The notes below the pieces were generated by a model. That model worked only from the letters and a program-made list of their open reading frames with translations. It was not told where the DNA came from and made no database searches. A stretch of 64,000 nucleotides of DNA. Source: Desmodus rotundus. Lineage: Eukaryota > Chordata > Mammalia > Chiroptera > Phyllostomidae. Both the position numbers and the translations under genes were made by a program. The stretch is taken from positions 138,022,818 to 138,086,817 of the forward strand of contig NC_071392.1 in the NCBI RefSeq assembly GCF_022682495.2. Direction: 5' to 3'. This document shows positions 11,386-23,890 of the stretch, one piece after another; within the stretch, counting starts at the first letter, position 1, and every line of letters begins with the position of its first letter.

Positions 11386-12841
11386 TACATGCTGATTTAA
11401 GGAATATACCTGCCAAAAATGTATCTTAGTTTAGTATGAGAGGTCATGTGACAGCTAATGTATGTCATTTACATTTTTTCATAAAGGACTTGAGTTGATC
11501 ACAGGTCGAGACTACAGGATGCCACCACCACACTGGGGACTAGAACATGAATCTGAAAAAGATTTGTTTTTGTTTCTTCACTGCTCTTAATGCATGCACC
11601 TGGTGAAATTCCTAGTGCTTCAAACAGGGATTTCACTGACTTTCAGGGCTTAAAACTCATTATCAGCAGATGAGATGGCAGAGGTTAATTTAATGCCCAT
11701 TGTGACAGGTAGGCAAGTCTGGTTAACAGATCTCTTATTTCCTGAAAATAATGCTTGACTCACAGCTGCTGTGAATCAGTAATAAGTACTTAAAGGAAAG
11801 TGCAAAGAGCCCCAAGTGGGGAAAACAGAAAACATCTTGGATCATCAAAAAAAATGCACACAGGGATTAAAAATGTAGTAGAGACATATTTCATTAACAT
11901 ACTAAAAGAACTATCAAACATGCTTTGAGTACGACCCATTGATGAAATTGTATGCCTGAGTGCGTTTATACTGTCATATAGGGAAAAAAGAAAACCCTGG
12001 AAGGAACTATTTCAAAATGCTAAGAGGAATTATTTCTTGATGGTAGGCTTACCGGTGATTTTCTTCTTAAGCATTTTGGCATTATCTTTTGTTTTCTCAC
12101 AAAAAGCATGCATTTTTTACATGTGAAAAAAAGCCTTTAAAAGACAGCCATGAATTGTACTGGTGAATACTGATCCAAAGCAGAAGGTCTTTCATGGGAC
12201 AGATCTCACCCAGACTGCAGGTAACTGAACGAGAGATGATAGGTCAGACAGGTCAGACGGCACCATTTGCTCTTTGGTCAACGACAAATCACCAAACAAT
12301 CAGACGAAGTCTGTGCTAGGGCATTTGCAAAGGAAGGGAGACACCAAAAGTTACATTATTTTGAAGAAAGGTACTACTTGACTTTTGATATTTCAGAAAA
12401 GTGTAAAAGTATTTGTCCAGGGAAAATATCAGGAAGTTGTTGAAGTGAGGTACTTTATTATTTAATGTCATTTTTATTTTTAAGAGCATGTAGGTGGAGA
12501 GATGCTTAGGATATATAGATGGAGGTAAACCTAAATTTTTGCAAGGTGCAAAGCACCAAATAAAATTGTTACATCCTAACTTCTCATTAAAAATAAAATA
12601 ATACTCGGTCATAAAATAAGTACACATCAGTCCAACAAAGTTCTAATTTTTTCCCTAGACAAATTCTTCCGTGCTTTTCTGAAATATCAGGAATCCCAAA
12701 TTTTCTCCAAAATAATTTTTGTGTGCACCTTTTTTTGGTCTGACACCCTAATTATATATGCTTAGTCTATTGAGCCAATTCAGTATCACCAAAAAAACAA
12801 ATCATGGCATCTGAAATACTCAAATAAAAATCCAAATAAAA
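11386..12841. other. Unique sequence, presumed JAKMIP2 intron 1
   Basis: No gene. A minus-strand ORF near 12.3-12.6 kb has AT-biased composition and no recognisable domain. Confidence 0.45.
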
Positions 12842-13047
12842 CCCTAGCCCAGGCTCAGTTGTGGCTCAGCTGATTGGAGCACTGCCCATGGACCAAAAGG
12901 TCGCAGGTTCGATTCCTGCTCAGGGCACAGATCCATCCCTGGCTGGGGTGCATGTGAGAAGGCAATCAATGTTTCTCTCATTAATGTGTCTCTCTGTCTC
13001 TCTCTCAAAATCAATGAAACAAAAAAATGTCCTCAGGCAAGGATTTT
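12842..13047 (+). mobile_element. VES SINE, variant with shortened right half
   Basis: TGTGGCTCAGCTGATTGGAG head and GGTCGCAGGTTCGATTCCTG B-box region, then TCTCTCTGTCTCTCTCTC and an A-rich tail. Target-site duplication AAAAATCCAAATAAAA at 12826-12841 and 13048-13063 is perfect over 16 bp. Confidence 0.9.
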
Positions 13048-13798
13048 AAAAATCCAAATAAAAATGAGCCACACTTAATGCAGAGTTACTATATTTGATA
13101 TTTTAAAATTCAAATTGGCAAGATAATTTGTTAAATTTCCTAATGTGGCAGACTTGGGCTCATGAGATTCAGAGTCCATCCCAGTTAGAGCATTTATCAA
13201 ACTCGAATCTGAGCAAGTCTAACCTCTCTAAGACTGTTTCCGCTTATTTAAAAACAATTACAGCGGTAGCATTTGTGGGGATATAAGTAAGAGATAAAGT
13301 GTAAATGCATGTAAAATGACTGAGAACTACAAAATATTGTATTAATATAAGGCGTGATGATTGATGTAAGGTATGCTATTTTTGTCATTAACTCTTTCAC
13401 ATGTGTGCATCTTATATCCTCCAAGGATGTAATTCATGTAAGAGGTATACAAATGGTTGTTTTCCAATTGATTAATTCATCTCATTTGAAAACACATTTT
13501 AAGTTGGAAGATTAATAGCTGGGATGTGAAAACAGGAGGAATTGTAAATGACCTCCCAGAATAATACCCTAGTATAAATCCAGTTTATTTATTTCAGTAA
13601 AAACTGACTGTCGAGTTATTTATGTTGAAACTTCCATGATAAATTTGGTTTTCTTTTAGGCTCCAACTATAGGGGAAGAAGCATTAATCTTTTGATAAAC
13701 CTATGAGAAATTAAGAAAGCCATTTTGCCTCTCCAGATACTTTCTAAGTCACCCTGATGGAGACTTGAAGCATGTACATAAAAAGGAAATATGTTTTG

Positions 13799-14019
13799 CC
13801 CTGACCGGTGTTGGTTGGGTGCCCTACCACAAAGTAAAAGGTCACTGGTTGGATTCTGGGTCAGGGCACATGCCTGGGTTGCAGGTTCGGTCCCTGGTCA
13901 GGGTGCATAGGAGAGGCAACTGATCAATGTTTCTCTCTCACATCAATGTTTCTTTCCCTCTCTTTCTCCCTCCCGCCCCCTCTCTCTAAAAATAAATAAA
14001 ATCTTTAAAAACAAAACCT
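13799..14019 (+). mobile_element. VES SINE
   Basis: Head CCCTGACCGGTGTTGG, AAGGTCACTGGTTGGATTC, tail AAAAATAAATAAAATC. Perfect 13-bp target-site duplication GAAATATGTTTTG at 13786-13798 and 14020-14032. Confidence 0.92.
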
Positions 14020-14032
14020 GAAATATGTTTTG

Positions 14033-17000
14033 AGGTCACTTGAAAAAATAAAAAACATCCTACCATAAAGCGAGAAATTAGATAATGTGTTTTATTCCAG
14101 GTAAAGCAAATTTTACCAAAGTTTAAATACCAGTCAAAATATTCACTGTCTCAACAAGAATGGCATTTTCAAGACAGTGCTTGAGAAAAAGATATTTAAT
14201 AAAATTAGTTTGCTGTTAAACAGCACATTTAAACAATAATTGAATGTACCTTTATATATTTTGTTTTTTTGAATTATTTTGTATCTAGACCCCACGAAAC
14301 CACATTTCACTTTTCAAGATTAGCCCTACAGAAGAGAATAATTTTAATACGGCATCGCATTCCATAGAGTTTCTGAGAAAGGCCTCTTGTGAACTAGCCG
14401 ATGTTCAGTTCCCTGCATTCTGACAAGATGACATGTAAATTTCTCCATGCAGATGACCCGCTATATTTCTTTTGAAATGTCCCAATTCTGTAATTTAAAA
14501 GTCCATCACAAAATGGAGTTTTGCTGCTATAGGTCTAGAAGTACCTGATGGTAAGCAGCTGAAACACACTCTCGAATGGACAGTTTACTTTAGAAAAAGA
14601 GGTTTTGAGACGGAATCTGGTCTATCCCAAATGAATCCATGTCTAGATCATACTTACAGAGGTGTTGATGAAAAGAATGCACTGCCTTATCTGGTTACTC
14701 AGGTGACAATTCAAATTTGCTATCAGGAAGTTCTATGTTTTGTATTTAAAGTCTTCATCCTTCCTAATGGAGTGGAATCCCATTGACCATATTTTAAAAT
14801 TCCAAAAAAATGGCAAGAAGCAATGTCCTATGTACAAACCCTCATCTCTTCTGAAGCGAATAGTCATTTTTCAGTTTTCTCCATATGAAATTATCCTAGT
14901 TTCCTTATCCTTTCTTAAATTAGAGTTCAACTTGCAATCCTTTGAACATACTTCACTTTTCTGTGGCTCCTCCATGAAGGCCACGTAGTCATCTCAAGTT
15001 GTGGGATCAAAATCTAGACCTGTATTCCCGTCACAGTCTGACCACACAGCTGAGGCATATGACCGTCCATTCCATGTCCAGGGCTTACAGTGATTTGCCT
15101 CTGCTCAGATTGTACCAACTTCACCTATAAAACCACGTCCCAATGAAAAGTCAACACAAAGGAAATAAAGCATAGAATAGAGTCAACTGTAACATGTCTT
15201 AATTCTTTAAAGTTTATTGTACTGGTGAATACCCAAACTGTAATTTTTGGAGGCCAGAAGTTATCACCAAAAAATTCAGAATGCAGTGTGTTGAAATTTT
15301 GACATGATGTGGAAGCTCGGTAACTTTCCTTGCTCGACTTTAGGTAGCTGTTATAAGTAGGCACATGGTTGCACGACTTTACAGAGTTGTGAAGCTATAT
15401 AATGGGATATGCCATATGCACATTAAATGCATTCTTCCCATTAAGCCTCTGAAGAGCCTTCCTATATATAAACCAAATAACACAGTTATTCTCAGAAAAA
15501 TTAAACTATAAACCTGATTCAAATACACAAATTTTTTAAATGAAGTGCAGCCATGGGTAAAATAAAATGAAAGATTAAAACCAAAAATACTGATATTTTA
15601 TACTGTAAACAAAGTTTGCCCTGACAATGATAGTACTAGAGATAACATCGATGAATAAAACTAGTCCATATGATGAATATAATACTACTAACACAATTGT
15701 ACCTGCAAGGATTTTTTCTGGCTTTCATTCAATGACATCCATTACCCTGGGTGGCAATGGAGCCCTGTACCCTATTCATCTCAGGCATCTTTAGTCTCCT
15801 GAGCTGCCTTAAAGCCTTGACATAATAAAAGGTCAAGTAGACCCCAGGAAGCATTTGTAAACTACATTATACCCTCCTCCCCATTTTGGGCTGCAAGCCA
15901 CACATTCTTGTGCTGAGCTTTACTCCTTCACATTTCATTTCATTGTATAAGCAGGCTAATTTGGAAATGGGGTACTTAGGGAACACCTACATTTTTTAAA
16001 ACGACCCCACTTGCCTACTTGACCACCTAAAGAGGTAAATCCATAATGGAACATTTGAGAGAACTCTAAAATGGTGCCTGGTTACTGAAGGAATGAACAG
16101 CAAATAGCAGCACTATTAAATAAAATGAATGCATTTCACCATCCAGCTCGCCTGTGTTTTCTGGGACACAAGACACAAACATGAAAGGGTTGGGGTAGGA
16201 TTTCAAGAAAGCTGATTTGTTTCAACAATCATTTGGCAAGATGTTCACAAAATAATACCACAAGCCACCTCCCTTTCCGATCATTGTGAAGTCAGGGCTC
16301 TCAAATCAACCCCCACAAACCTAATTAAAAATAAAGAAAAGAGGCAGGCTATAAATTCGCATCAAGGTCTATGATACAGGATAAATGATAGGTATCTGCC
16401 CTAATTGCTCACAACAAAACTAAGGGGCAATAACAAGAATAAATCTCACATTAATCCAAATGAAGCCAATGAATATTACAAACCAGAAGCATAGTTTCAA
16501 AAATAAATTACCTCCAAGCATGCAAGGGCATTTATAACCCATAAAAATGATTGCAAAGAACGTTCTGCATATAAATATGTTTCATAAATGCACTATAAAT
16601 GCTAAGTAGCATGTGCACATATGATATGCATAGCCATAGAGTATACTTTCGTATATTCACAATCAAATCTATGTACGAAAAATGAACCTGTATCCAGCAA
16701 ATGGTTTCTCCACAAGAGTACATTAGAATATGGGAGAGAACGCTAAATTTCTGGGGCCGCCTTTCCTAAGCAATAAAGGAAATAAGCAAAACCACCTTAT
16801 AATTAGGCAAGAAAGCTTTTAAGGCACCGAAGGTGTTTTTGAGGAAGGCCCAGCCCTGTAAGTGGGAGCTGCAAATGAATTGATTCCTTTCAAAACACCC
16901 ATTTCTTGTTGGCTCTTTTTCCACCCTCTGATTCTGTTACTAAGCTTGGAAGGAAAGGAACCAAGTGGCTCACTCTGCATTCAAAGCCCGTTCAAGATAA

Positions 17001-17219
17001 AATCAGAACACCATTTTTTTTAAACAGGAGCAAACGCCTTCTTACTTCTCTCTCCCTGGTAACCTTCCTCTAGGTTACCATCTCCATCCCCATCTCTGTC
17101 TCCACGTCTTCCTCCCCTACTCCGAGAGGGTCATTGTTCAAGTGCAGGCCACAAATGTATACACGGATCATTTAATAGCAAACTAAACCAAGAAGATAGT
17201 TCCACTGTCTCCTACTTAC
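14033..17219. other. Repeat-poor sequence just inside presumed JAKMIP2 intron 1
   Basis: About 3.2 kb with no SINE, L1, MIR or L2 that I can recognise, unlike the rest of the window. No splice-flanked coding exon was seen. It abuts the presumed first exon and could hold intronic regulatory sequence; this is inference from repeat depletion only. Confidence 0.35.
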
Positions 17220-17625
17220 CTTGCTGAGACCGGGAAAAGCTGTTGAAAGGAGGGAGAGATGCAAACTGTATCCATTTTCCTTGGGACCAAATCGGACGCA
17301 GCCTCCGAACCCAACATCAGCAGCGGCTGCTGGGATTTTTTTCCCCTCCGTCTCTGGCTGGCGACCGTGCGAATAGGAACCACCCTTCCAGCCCCACTAG
17401 AGTATCAGCAGTCGAGGCGGCAGCAGCACCAGCATCACCACTTGGCCTCCTCCCTCTCGGAGGATGGGGTGAGCTCAGAAGCAGCCAGGAACTTGCAGCA
17501 GACACCTCCTCTGGCTCCTCCTCTCCTGCCCCCACCCCCACAGCCCCACCCCTGCTGCAGTAGAAGCTGCCTTCCCCGGCTGCTGGTTGTCATGGTAATG
17601 ACCAATGGTGAGAGACCAGACTAAG
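17220..17625 (-). other. JAKMIP2: Probable JAKMIP2 first exon (5' UTR)
   Basis: A GC- and CpG-rich block in AT-rich surroundings that ends, on the minus strand, in the consensus donor GTCTCAGCAAG|GTAAGTAG (last exon base 17220). This is the pattern of a CpG-island first exon. The gene name is inferred from synteny: in mammals JAKMIP2 lies just beyond the 3' end of SPINK1, on the same strand, and its 5' end faces SPINK1. JAKMIP2 is a neuronal coiled-coil protein of the Janus kinase and microtubule interacting family. No coding exon was found downstream to 1, which fits a long first intron. Open reading frames across this block on either strand look accidental. The upstream edge of the exon is approximate. 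Confidence 0.55.
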
Positions 17626-17700
17626 GGGGAGGGGAGATGTTTGGACCCAGCTGGAGGGGGAATGAGTTTGAGCGGCTGCGCTCTGGGATGCTGGTGGTCT
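17560..17700 (-). promoter_or_regulatory. Probable JAKMIP2 promoter with CCAAT box and X-box-like site
   Basis: Between the GC-rich exon block and unique sequence lies a CCAAT box (CCAAT on the plus strand at 17602-17606) next to an imperfect palindrome, GTTGTCATGGTAAT, at 17586-17599. The palindrome resembles an RFX X-box (GTNRCC-RGYAAC). No TATA box is apparent, as usual for CpG-island promoters. The position upstream of the presumed first exon supports promoter function; factor binding is inference. Confidence 0.4.
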
Positions 17701-18394
17701 CTTCTACCTTCAACTCTGGGTCTTTAAAAGTGGGGCAAGGTTGTATAGGCACGGGAAGAGAATATTTTAAATTGAAATGAAATCTAGACTGTAACCTACA
17801 AAACAGCTTAGTTATCTGTGCACTTTCTATGGTTTTCCAATAAAATGTATTAAATTTGCGGTCAGGAAAAAAAGAACAAATACAGAGGAAATTATGTCGT
17901 GTAATAGGACAGGATTATCACTCCGAAAACGTTTGTCCTTTATAGCATCTTTTACTCAATGCCACGTAAGGTTGTTAAAAAGCAAGATGAGTGGCTGGGC
18001 TTTGCAATAAAACAAGAGTCCAATTCCTTGGCACTACTCTCCCGTGCTGTTTTCAGGTGAGTCACCTGGTCTTAACTGTTTTTCCAACTCCACCTGTGAA
18101 GAAGACCCAGCATTAATTGGCACTACACTGGGCAAAAGGAAGCTGAATCAGAGGAAACAGAAATTCCTTGAGCAAGCAGGGCTCTCAATAGCACAAGTTG
18201 GTGGATGGTTCCAAACATTTTTAGCGTCAAACTCCTGGAGTGTTCATTTCCTGCGGTAAATTCCATGCCACTTTCACGAATGCTCTTTTGGAGGTCCCAA
18301 AACAGCTGGGAGTCAGGGCAGTAGGTGGAAAAAAAGGAAGTGAAATCAGCAGGGTTGAATTCTAGGTGAGTTCTGTTTGTGATTAAATTATAGA

Positions 18395-18800
18395 TGACAC
18401 TAGTATTTATCTCATGCAGTAGTTGTAAAGATCGACTGAGATAATGCACTAAAAGCCTTTGGCATGTAGTAAGCGCACAGTAAATGATTACTATTAGTAG
18501 TAGTAGTACATTGTATCCACATCTTAATCCAAGAAATTAAAGGAATAGCAAGGCAATTGCAGATACAAGAAAAATTAATGTGAGAAAACACTTAAAACAT
18601 GTTATCTGTGATGATGATTACAATGACGATGACGGAGACAGGGAAGCCTCTGAGAGATTAAAAGTTCTCTAAAGAGTGACAGTGGAGGACGGTCTAGGTC
18701 CTACAGGAGTTGAATACATTACCCGAATTCACACAGCTAATGAATGGCAGAGCCAGAATTAAAACTCTGACTCTTCTCACACTGACATCTGCTCTTGTTT
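18395..18800. repeat. MIR-like remnants
   Basis: TTGGCATGTAGTAAGCGCACAGTAAATG at 18460-18488 is a plus-strand MIR/L2-type tail. AATTCACACAGCTAATGAATGGCAGAGCCAG at 18728-18757 matches the MIR core in the reversed orientation. Confidence 0.5.
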
Positions 18801-18884
18801 AACCATTACATTTTTCTGCCCTTCTGCCAGGGAACAGAGATACTCTTCGTTCTTAACCCATAGGGTTATTGATAGGTTCAAAAG

Positions 18885-19090
18885 GGATTAGCACAAGTTT
18901 CAGAGCCCCACAGCTGGGCTTGAAGTGGTTTGGGGCCATGTTAATTAACTTCCCTGAACCTACGTGTCTGCACCTGTGAAATGGACTAATCCTAGATCCT
19001 CCTGGAACCGTCGTGAGAATTAAATAGGATGATGTATAGAGAGCATCAGCACAGCTAGTGCGTAGTAAGTGTTCAAAAATATTAGCTATA
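18885..19090 (+). repeat. MIR
   Basis: TTAATTAACTTCCCTGAACC, CACCTGTGAAATGGACTAAT, GTGAGAATTAAATAGGATGA and a GTGCGTAGTAAGTGTTC tail follow MIR order. Confidence 0.7.
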
Positions 19091-20860
19091 ATTATTTGTT
19101 ACTCATTCTTCTGTAATTAGTATTAGCACCTGAGAACTTTACCTGCACTAAAAAAGGCCTTGATGCCAGGGCCTTTTTCTGACAAAACTGACTTAAAGGC
19201 ATTTCTGTTGTGGAAAGAGTTGCAACTTACCTTCAGTTCTTGGCATGGCCTCCAGGACCTCTCCAAGGGAAAGGCTGTATCTTGCCCGGAGCAGCTAGTG
19301 GCCCCTGCCTCCCACCTGAGCCCAAACAATCCCACAGCCTGCACTCACTTCCACATCAGCACCACTGTCTGGGATTTTCGCCATAGGCATCTTTTCCACA
19401 AGCTTTTCTGCAGCATCACTAATTGGCGGTAAGGCAATTTTGTCATAAAAGGTACTGTCAACTGATTGACAGTTTGGGTTGTTTGGAGGGAGAGGGCTCA
19501 TTTCTCCAGTGACAAGTCAACCTTTGTAAAAAAGATAAAATAATTGGTTGACAGTTGGGGGGGTTGTTGTTTTTGGTTTTGGTGGGGTTTTTTGGTTGGG
19601 ACGAATTTCTTGGAGTTACTCCCATTTTTATATTATATGTAAATCTTAGCTAGCCCTCATAATGGTCTACTCAGTTACCAATAGACGTGGTGCTGGTGCC
19701 CTTAAAAGAGCATTTCTTCGCGATGATGAGAACTTTCCCCGAGAGTTTGAGACACTATGCTGAGGGCAGAGGGGGTAAACCTACATTTCCCGTAGAACGA
19801 AGACAGGCGCTTAGGTACAAACAACAAAATAAGATCAGTTGTCTGCGTAGTACCGCCTTAAAGCTACAGACATTTTAAATGTATGCAACTATTTTGTTCT
19901 CAGTGAAGTCTTTTGAATTTTGGTATTCATTTTTTCATGTTTCATTTTGTCCTTTTTCATGTCCCTCCTTTATCTGTCATTCTTTTATCTTTTTATGGCT
20001 AAATTGCCTTATGGACAATTAACACGTGGAAAATGCTTCCTTCCAAGAAGCCTTCTGCAGAAGTTCTTATACCAGGAGCATCACGTAAGTGAAGTTCTGT
20101 AACATAAAGGGATGAGTTATGATGATCTCACGTCTTTTAGTATTTTTCTCTGCATTTCATCCTCTGCTGCTGTTCCAGAGAGTCTTGGAAGGAAGCAGAG
20201 ATGAAAGCTGCAGGTTGTAGAAGCACATGTTTGTCTGGGTGGCAGGATCCTCCCCGCTGGCCTTGTGAGGAGCATCGCACCTAGCGCCCAGAGCTGACTC
20301 GGTTGGGGTGAGTGATTCTTATTTTCTCTTCCTATCAACACAGACAGAATCAGCTGGGGGAGAGAAAAGTGTTCCGTGGGCCCTGTCTGAACAATTCCGC
20401 AATTTAAACATTCAAATACTACTCTCTAATTCTTTCCCTTATCTGTGCAGCAGTTATCATTATCTAATAATGCTTGATGATAATTTAATTATTTTTAGAT
20501 ATTTAATTATGTAGAAGTTATTTTTATTTAATAACTTGTTACTTATTTACTTTAAAATGAAATTTGTTGCTGGCCTTAGCAGAACAGTAATGAAAATAGG
20601 CATGATAAAGTGTCTTTAGAGAAAGGAACTTAAAGCAAAACCATACTTTTTTTAAAGTAAAACAAACTTCAACTGTATTTGTAATAATTTTTATTTAACA
20701 AATTAAACTTTGCATTTTACTTTTCTCTTCATTGTCATACCCTCTCTTACCATGCTTTATTTTTCCATAGTAGTTGTCATCTCATATAGTATATTATTTA
20801 CTTTTACTTAAAAAATTTTTATCTTTCCCCACTAGAATTTAAGCTATGAAAGGGTGGGGA
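19091..20860. other. Unique intergenic sequence
   Basis: No gene or confident repeat seen. ORFs on both strands at 19.1-19.5 kb lack start context, splice structure or known domains. Confidence 0.45.
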
Positions 20861-20864
20861 TGTA

Positions 20865-21810
20865 AACTTTTTTTTTCAGTTACAGTTGACATACAATGTT
20901 ATATTACTTTCAGGTGTACGACACAGTGATTAGACATTTATATAATGTATGGAGTGATAACTTCGATAAACCTTGTCCCATTTGACACCATACACAGTTA
21001 TTACAATATTATCAGTTATGTTCCCTAGTATGTACTTTATTTCCCCGTGACTGTTTTTATAACTGGAAATTTGCACATCACAATCTCTTCCCCTTTATTA
21101 CCCATCCCCCATCTCCCAACCCCCTACCATCTGGCAACCATCAATTTGTTCTCTGTATCTATGAGTTTGTTTCTGTTTTTGTTTATTCATTTATTTTGTT
21201 TTTTTTAATTCCACATGTAAGTGAAATCATATAGTATTTGTCTTTTTCTCTCTGACTTATTTCTCTTAGCATAATACCCTCTAGGTCTATCCATTTTGTC
21301 ATAAATGGCAAGATCTCATCTTTTTTTATGGCTAACGGTCCATTGTATTTATGCACCACTTCTTCTTTATCCACTCATCTATTGATGGACACTTAGGTTG
21401 CTTCCATATCTTGACTATTATAAATAATGCTGCAGTAAACAAAAGTGTACATGTGTTTTCTCCAACTAGTGCTTTGGATGTCTTTGAATAAATACCCAGA
21501 AGTATGGCTGGGTTATATGGTAGTTTTATTTTTAAAGTTTTGAGGACCCTCCATACTGTTTTCCATAATGGAGGCACCAACTCACAATCCCACTGAAAGC
21601 ACGTGAGGGTTCTCTTTCTCCACATCCTCACCAACATGTGGTAGATTATTGATGATAGCCATTCTGACAGGTGTGAGGTGATATCTCATTGTGATTTTGA
21701 TTTGCATTTCCCTGATGATTAGTGATGTTGGGCCTCTTTTCATATGTCTATTGGCCATATGTATGTCCTCTTTGGAGAAATGTCTATTCAGGTCCTCTGA
21801 AGGGTGGGGG
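20865..21810 (-). mobile_element. L1 3' half: ORF2 C-terminal remnant and 3' UTR
   Basis: The minus strand encodes decayed ORF2 C-terminal sequence, recognisable by [18 protein letters not shown] at about 21.65-21.72 kb and the following GEDVEKENP region. The 3' UTR lies toward 20.87 kb (reversed CTTTCAGGTGTACGACACAG and CCATCTCCCAACCCCCTACC). Several stops and frameshifts; an old L1M-type copy with no coding capacity. Confidence 0.8.
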
Positions 21811-21845
21811 ACAGGGTTTGTGTGTTTATTTGTGAACCATGCCAC

Positions 21846-21895
21846 CCCATATTAAGTGCTCAATAAATATTTCTTGAATGAATAAACCAGTAAAT
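21846..21895 (+). repeat. L2 3' tail
   Basis: AAGTGCTCAATAAATATTTC and TTGAATGAATAAA, the end of L2. Confidence 0.6.
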
Positions 21896-22299
21896 AAATA
21901 TAATATCAACAAATTCTGTATTGAATCATGGTTATATAAGTTATTATAATATTTTTCTAGTTATATATTTGAAAGTATTGAATAATAATTATTTTAGTTG
22001 TATACATGCATATTAGCATAATGTCTATCTAATCCATACCTTAAAAATATACCTAGCTACTAAAATGGACATGTCTGTGCATATTCAAAGTCATCTAGCA
22101 TATTGCCAGCAGTATGCATGGGTTCTTTGGGAAACATTGATTTTGTACTGAGTGTCTTCCCCAGTAGTACTAACAGTGACCAGACTGTCTGCCTCTCCTG
22201 GGACCTTCCCAACTTTTACTTCTGCATTCTATATGAGATGTGTGAAAGAGTGCAGGGTGTGGGTCTTGGCTGCAAAAATGGCATTAAATTTTTAGGAGA

Positions 22300-22537
22300 A
22301 ACCACAGCGGAATGGGAGGAAGCTGCAGAGTGTGGCCTATGGAGACCGACTGCTTGGATTGAGTCCCTGTTTGTTTTCTGAGTGACCTTGGGTAAGCTGC
22401 TAAATTTCTCTGTGCCTCAGTTTCTTCACTGTATGACATAAGAGCAGTACCTACTTAATTGGGTTGTTTTGAAGAGTCCATGTGTGCAAGGGGTTAACCA
22501 GTATCTGGCATGTAGTAAGTGAATGGCAAATAATAGC
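22300..22537 (+). repeat. MIR interrupted by a VES
   Basis: GAGTGACCTTGGGTAAGCTG, CTCTGTGCCTCAGTTTCTTC and CTGGCATGTAGTAAGTGAATG in canonical MIR order. The VES at 22554-22785 sits at its 3' end. Confidence 0.8.
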
Positions 22538-22553
22538 AGCTAATACCATTATT

Positions 22554-22785
22554 TTTTAAATGTTTATTTACTTATCTATTTTTAGAGAGAGGGGAAGGGA
22601 GGGATGAAAGAGAGGGAGAGAAACATCAATGTGAAAGAGAAACATCGATCAGTTGCCTCTTGTGCACACTCCGACTGGGGACCAAACCTGCAACTCAGGC
22701 ACGTGCTTGGATAGGTAATCGAAATGGTGACCTCTCGTTTTGTGGGACAACACCCATCCGACTGAGCCACACCAGTCAGGGCAGT
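22554..22785 (-). mobile_element. VES SINE
   Basis: Left reversed tail, GAGAGAGGGGAAGGGAGG block, right reversed head ACTGAGCCACACCAGTCAGG. Target-site duplication AGCTAATACCATTATT / AGCTTACACCATTATT (22538-22553 and 22786-22801), two mismatches. Confidence 0.9.
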
Positions 22786-23179
22786 AGCTTACACCATTAT
22801 TAATATAATTTATAACTATAATTATGCATAGCACATTTTTTATGGAAGTTTTAAAAACACTCAGATCACTCAGGGTTATTTTAAGAACTTGCTGTTATGA
22901 CTGCAGAGGAGAGTTCAGCAGTCTATGAGGGTTTCTGTAGGTGTCTCTCTCAGAGGTAGGCCATGTCCTGATTTCCCCCCAGAAAAGCGGCAACAAGGGA
23001 GGAGTTGAAATAAACTGTTGTTTATTCCCTGTTTACTCTCTAAGAGATTATTCACATATTATGTATTTACAGAGAACATTACATGTAAGCAGGCAAGATC
23101 TTCTTGCGTTTACTAAGAATAAGGATAACAGCATTCTGACCCCAGTGCATGTCCTTTACCAGTAGTATCAGGAAGCAAG

Positions 23180-23500
23180 TATGTTAGAATTCTCGCATGA
23201 ACTCTACAGTCCTGTGGCCAAACATCTTACGGTGACTCCCCGCAAAAGCAGGAGGACACTTTGGCCTTTGCTTACTCCATTTCCTCTGCAAGTTGCTTTT
23301 CTTCCCCCAACTCTTCAACCCTCTGGGTTTATCCATCACCTCCTTCAGGGAGTCTTCAGTGATATGAGGATTAGCATTAGAACTGAGATTCCCATTGTCC
23401 CCTGTCAAGTCTTTATTACTACACTTATGTTGAATGGTATTTTTTTTTTCTCTTTCTCTCCTGTTTGACTATAAGAACACTGAGGTCAGGGATACTGTTC
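23180..23500 (+). repeat. L2 fragment
   Basis: L2 3' region in plus orientation: TCCTTCAGGGAGTCTTCAGTG and TTTGACTATAAGAACACTGAGGTCAGGGA-type sequence. It ends against an oppositely oriented L2 copy. Confidence 0.5.
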
Positions 23501-23890
23501 ATTCACTCACTTATTGATACATTTACAAATATTTCTTGCTAGCAACTACTGTGTAATATACTGGGGAGTAGAGGCATAGTTGTAAATAAGATAACATGAG
23601 CATTCTCTTCACAGGGCTTATAATCTAAAAGGGAAGTGAGACTACATAAGTACTTAAATGAAGTTGAAGGCTATACCAGAAAACTACAGGAAGCTCTGAT
23701 GGCATGTAAATGGAGGATATAACTAAGTATGGGAGTCCTGAGAAGATATCATTGGAGGGAATGTGAGGTGGGGCAGTAGGTGGTTTCAGACAAAGCAAAG
23801 GAAACATATGCAGGTCCCTAGGTAAGGAAGAACATGGCATATTACTCAAGTTTTGTTTAATGCTATTACCCAGCAGAAAAACTGTGCACA
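23501..23890 (-). repeat. L2 fragment, convergent with its neighbour
   Basis: Reversed L2 tail: CATTCACTCACTTATTGATACATTTACAAATATTTCTTGC-like order, then CTTCACAGGGCTTATAATC. Confidence 0.5.

Noticed and set aside
12861..12925. tRNA-like box A and box B sequences in VES copies
   Set aside because: They belong to SINE heads; none has a complete cloverleaf flanked by a tRNA terminator, so no tRNA gene is called.
1..17219. JAKMIP2 coding exons
   Set aside because: No splice-flanked coiled-coil coding exon was found; the region is read as intron 1.
17243..17624. ORFs of 106 and 121 residues on the plus strand in the CpG-rich block
   Set aside because: GC-rich DNA has few stops; composition is Pro/Ser/Ala-rich without a domain, and the minus-strand donor explains the block better.
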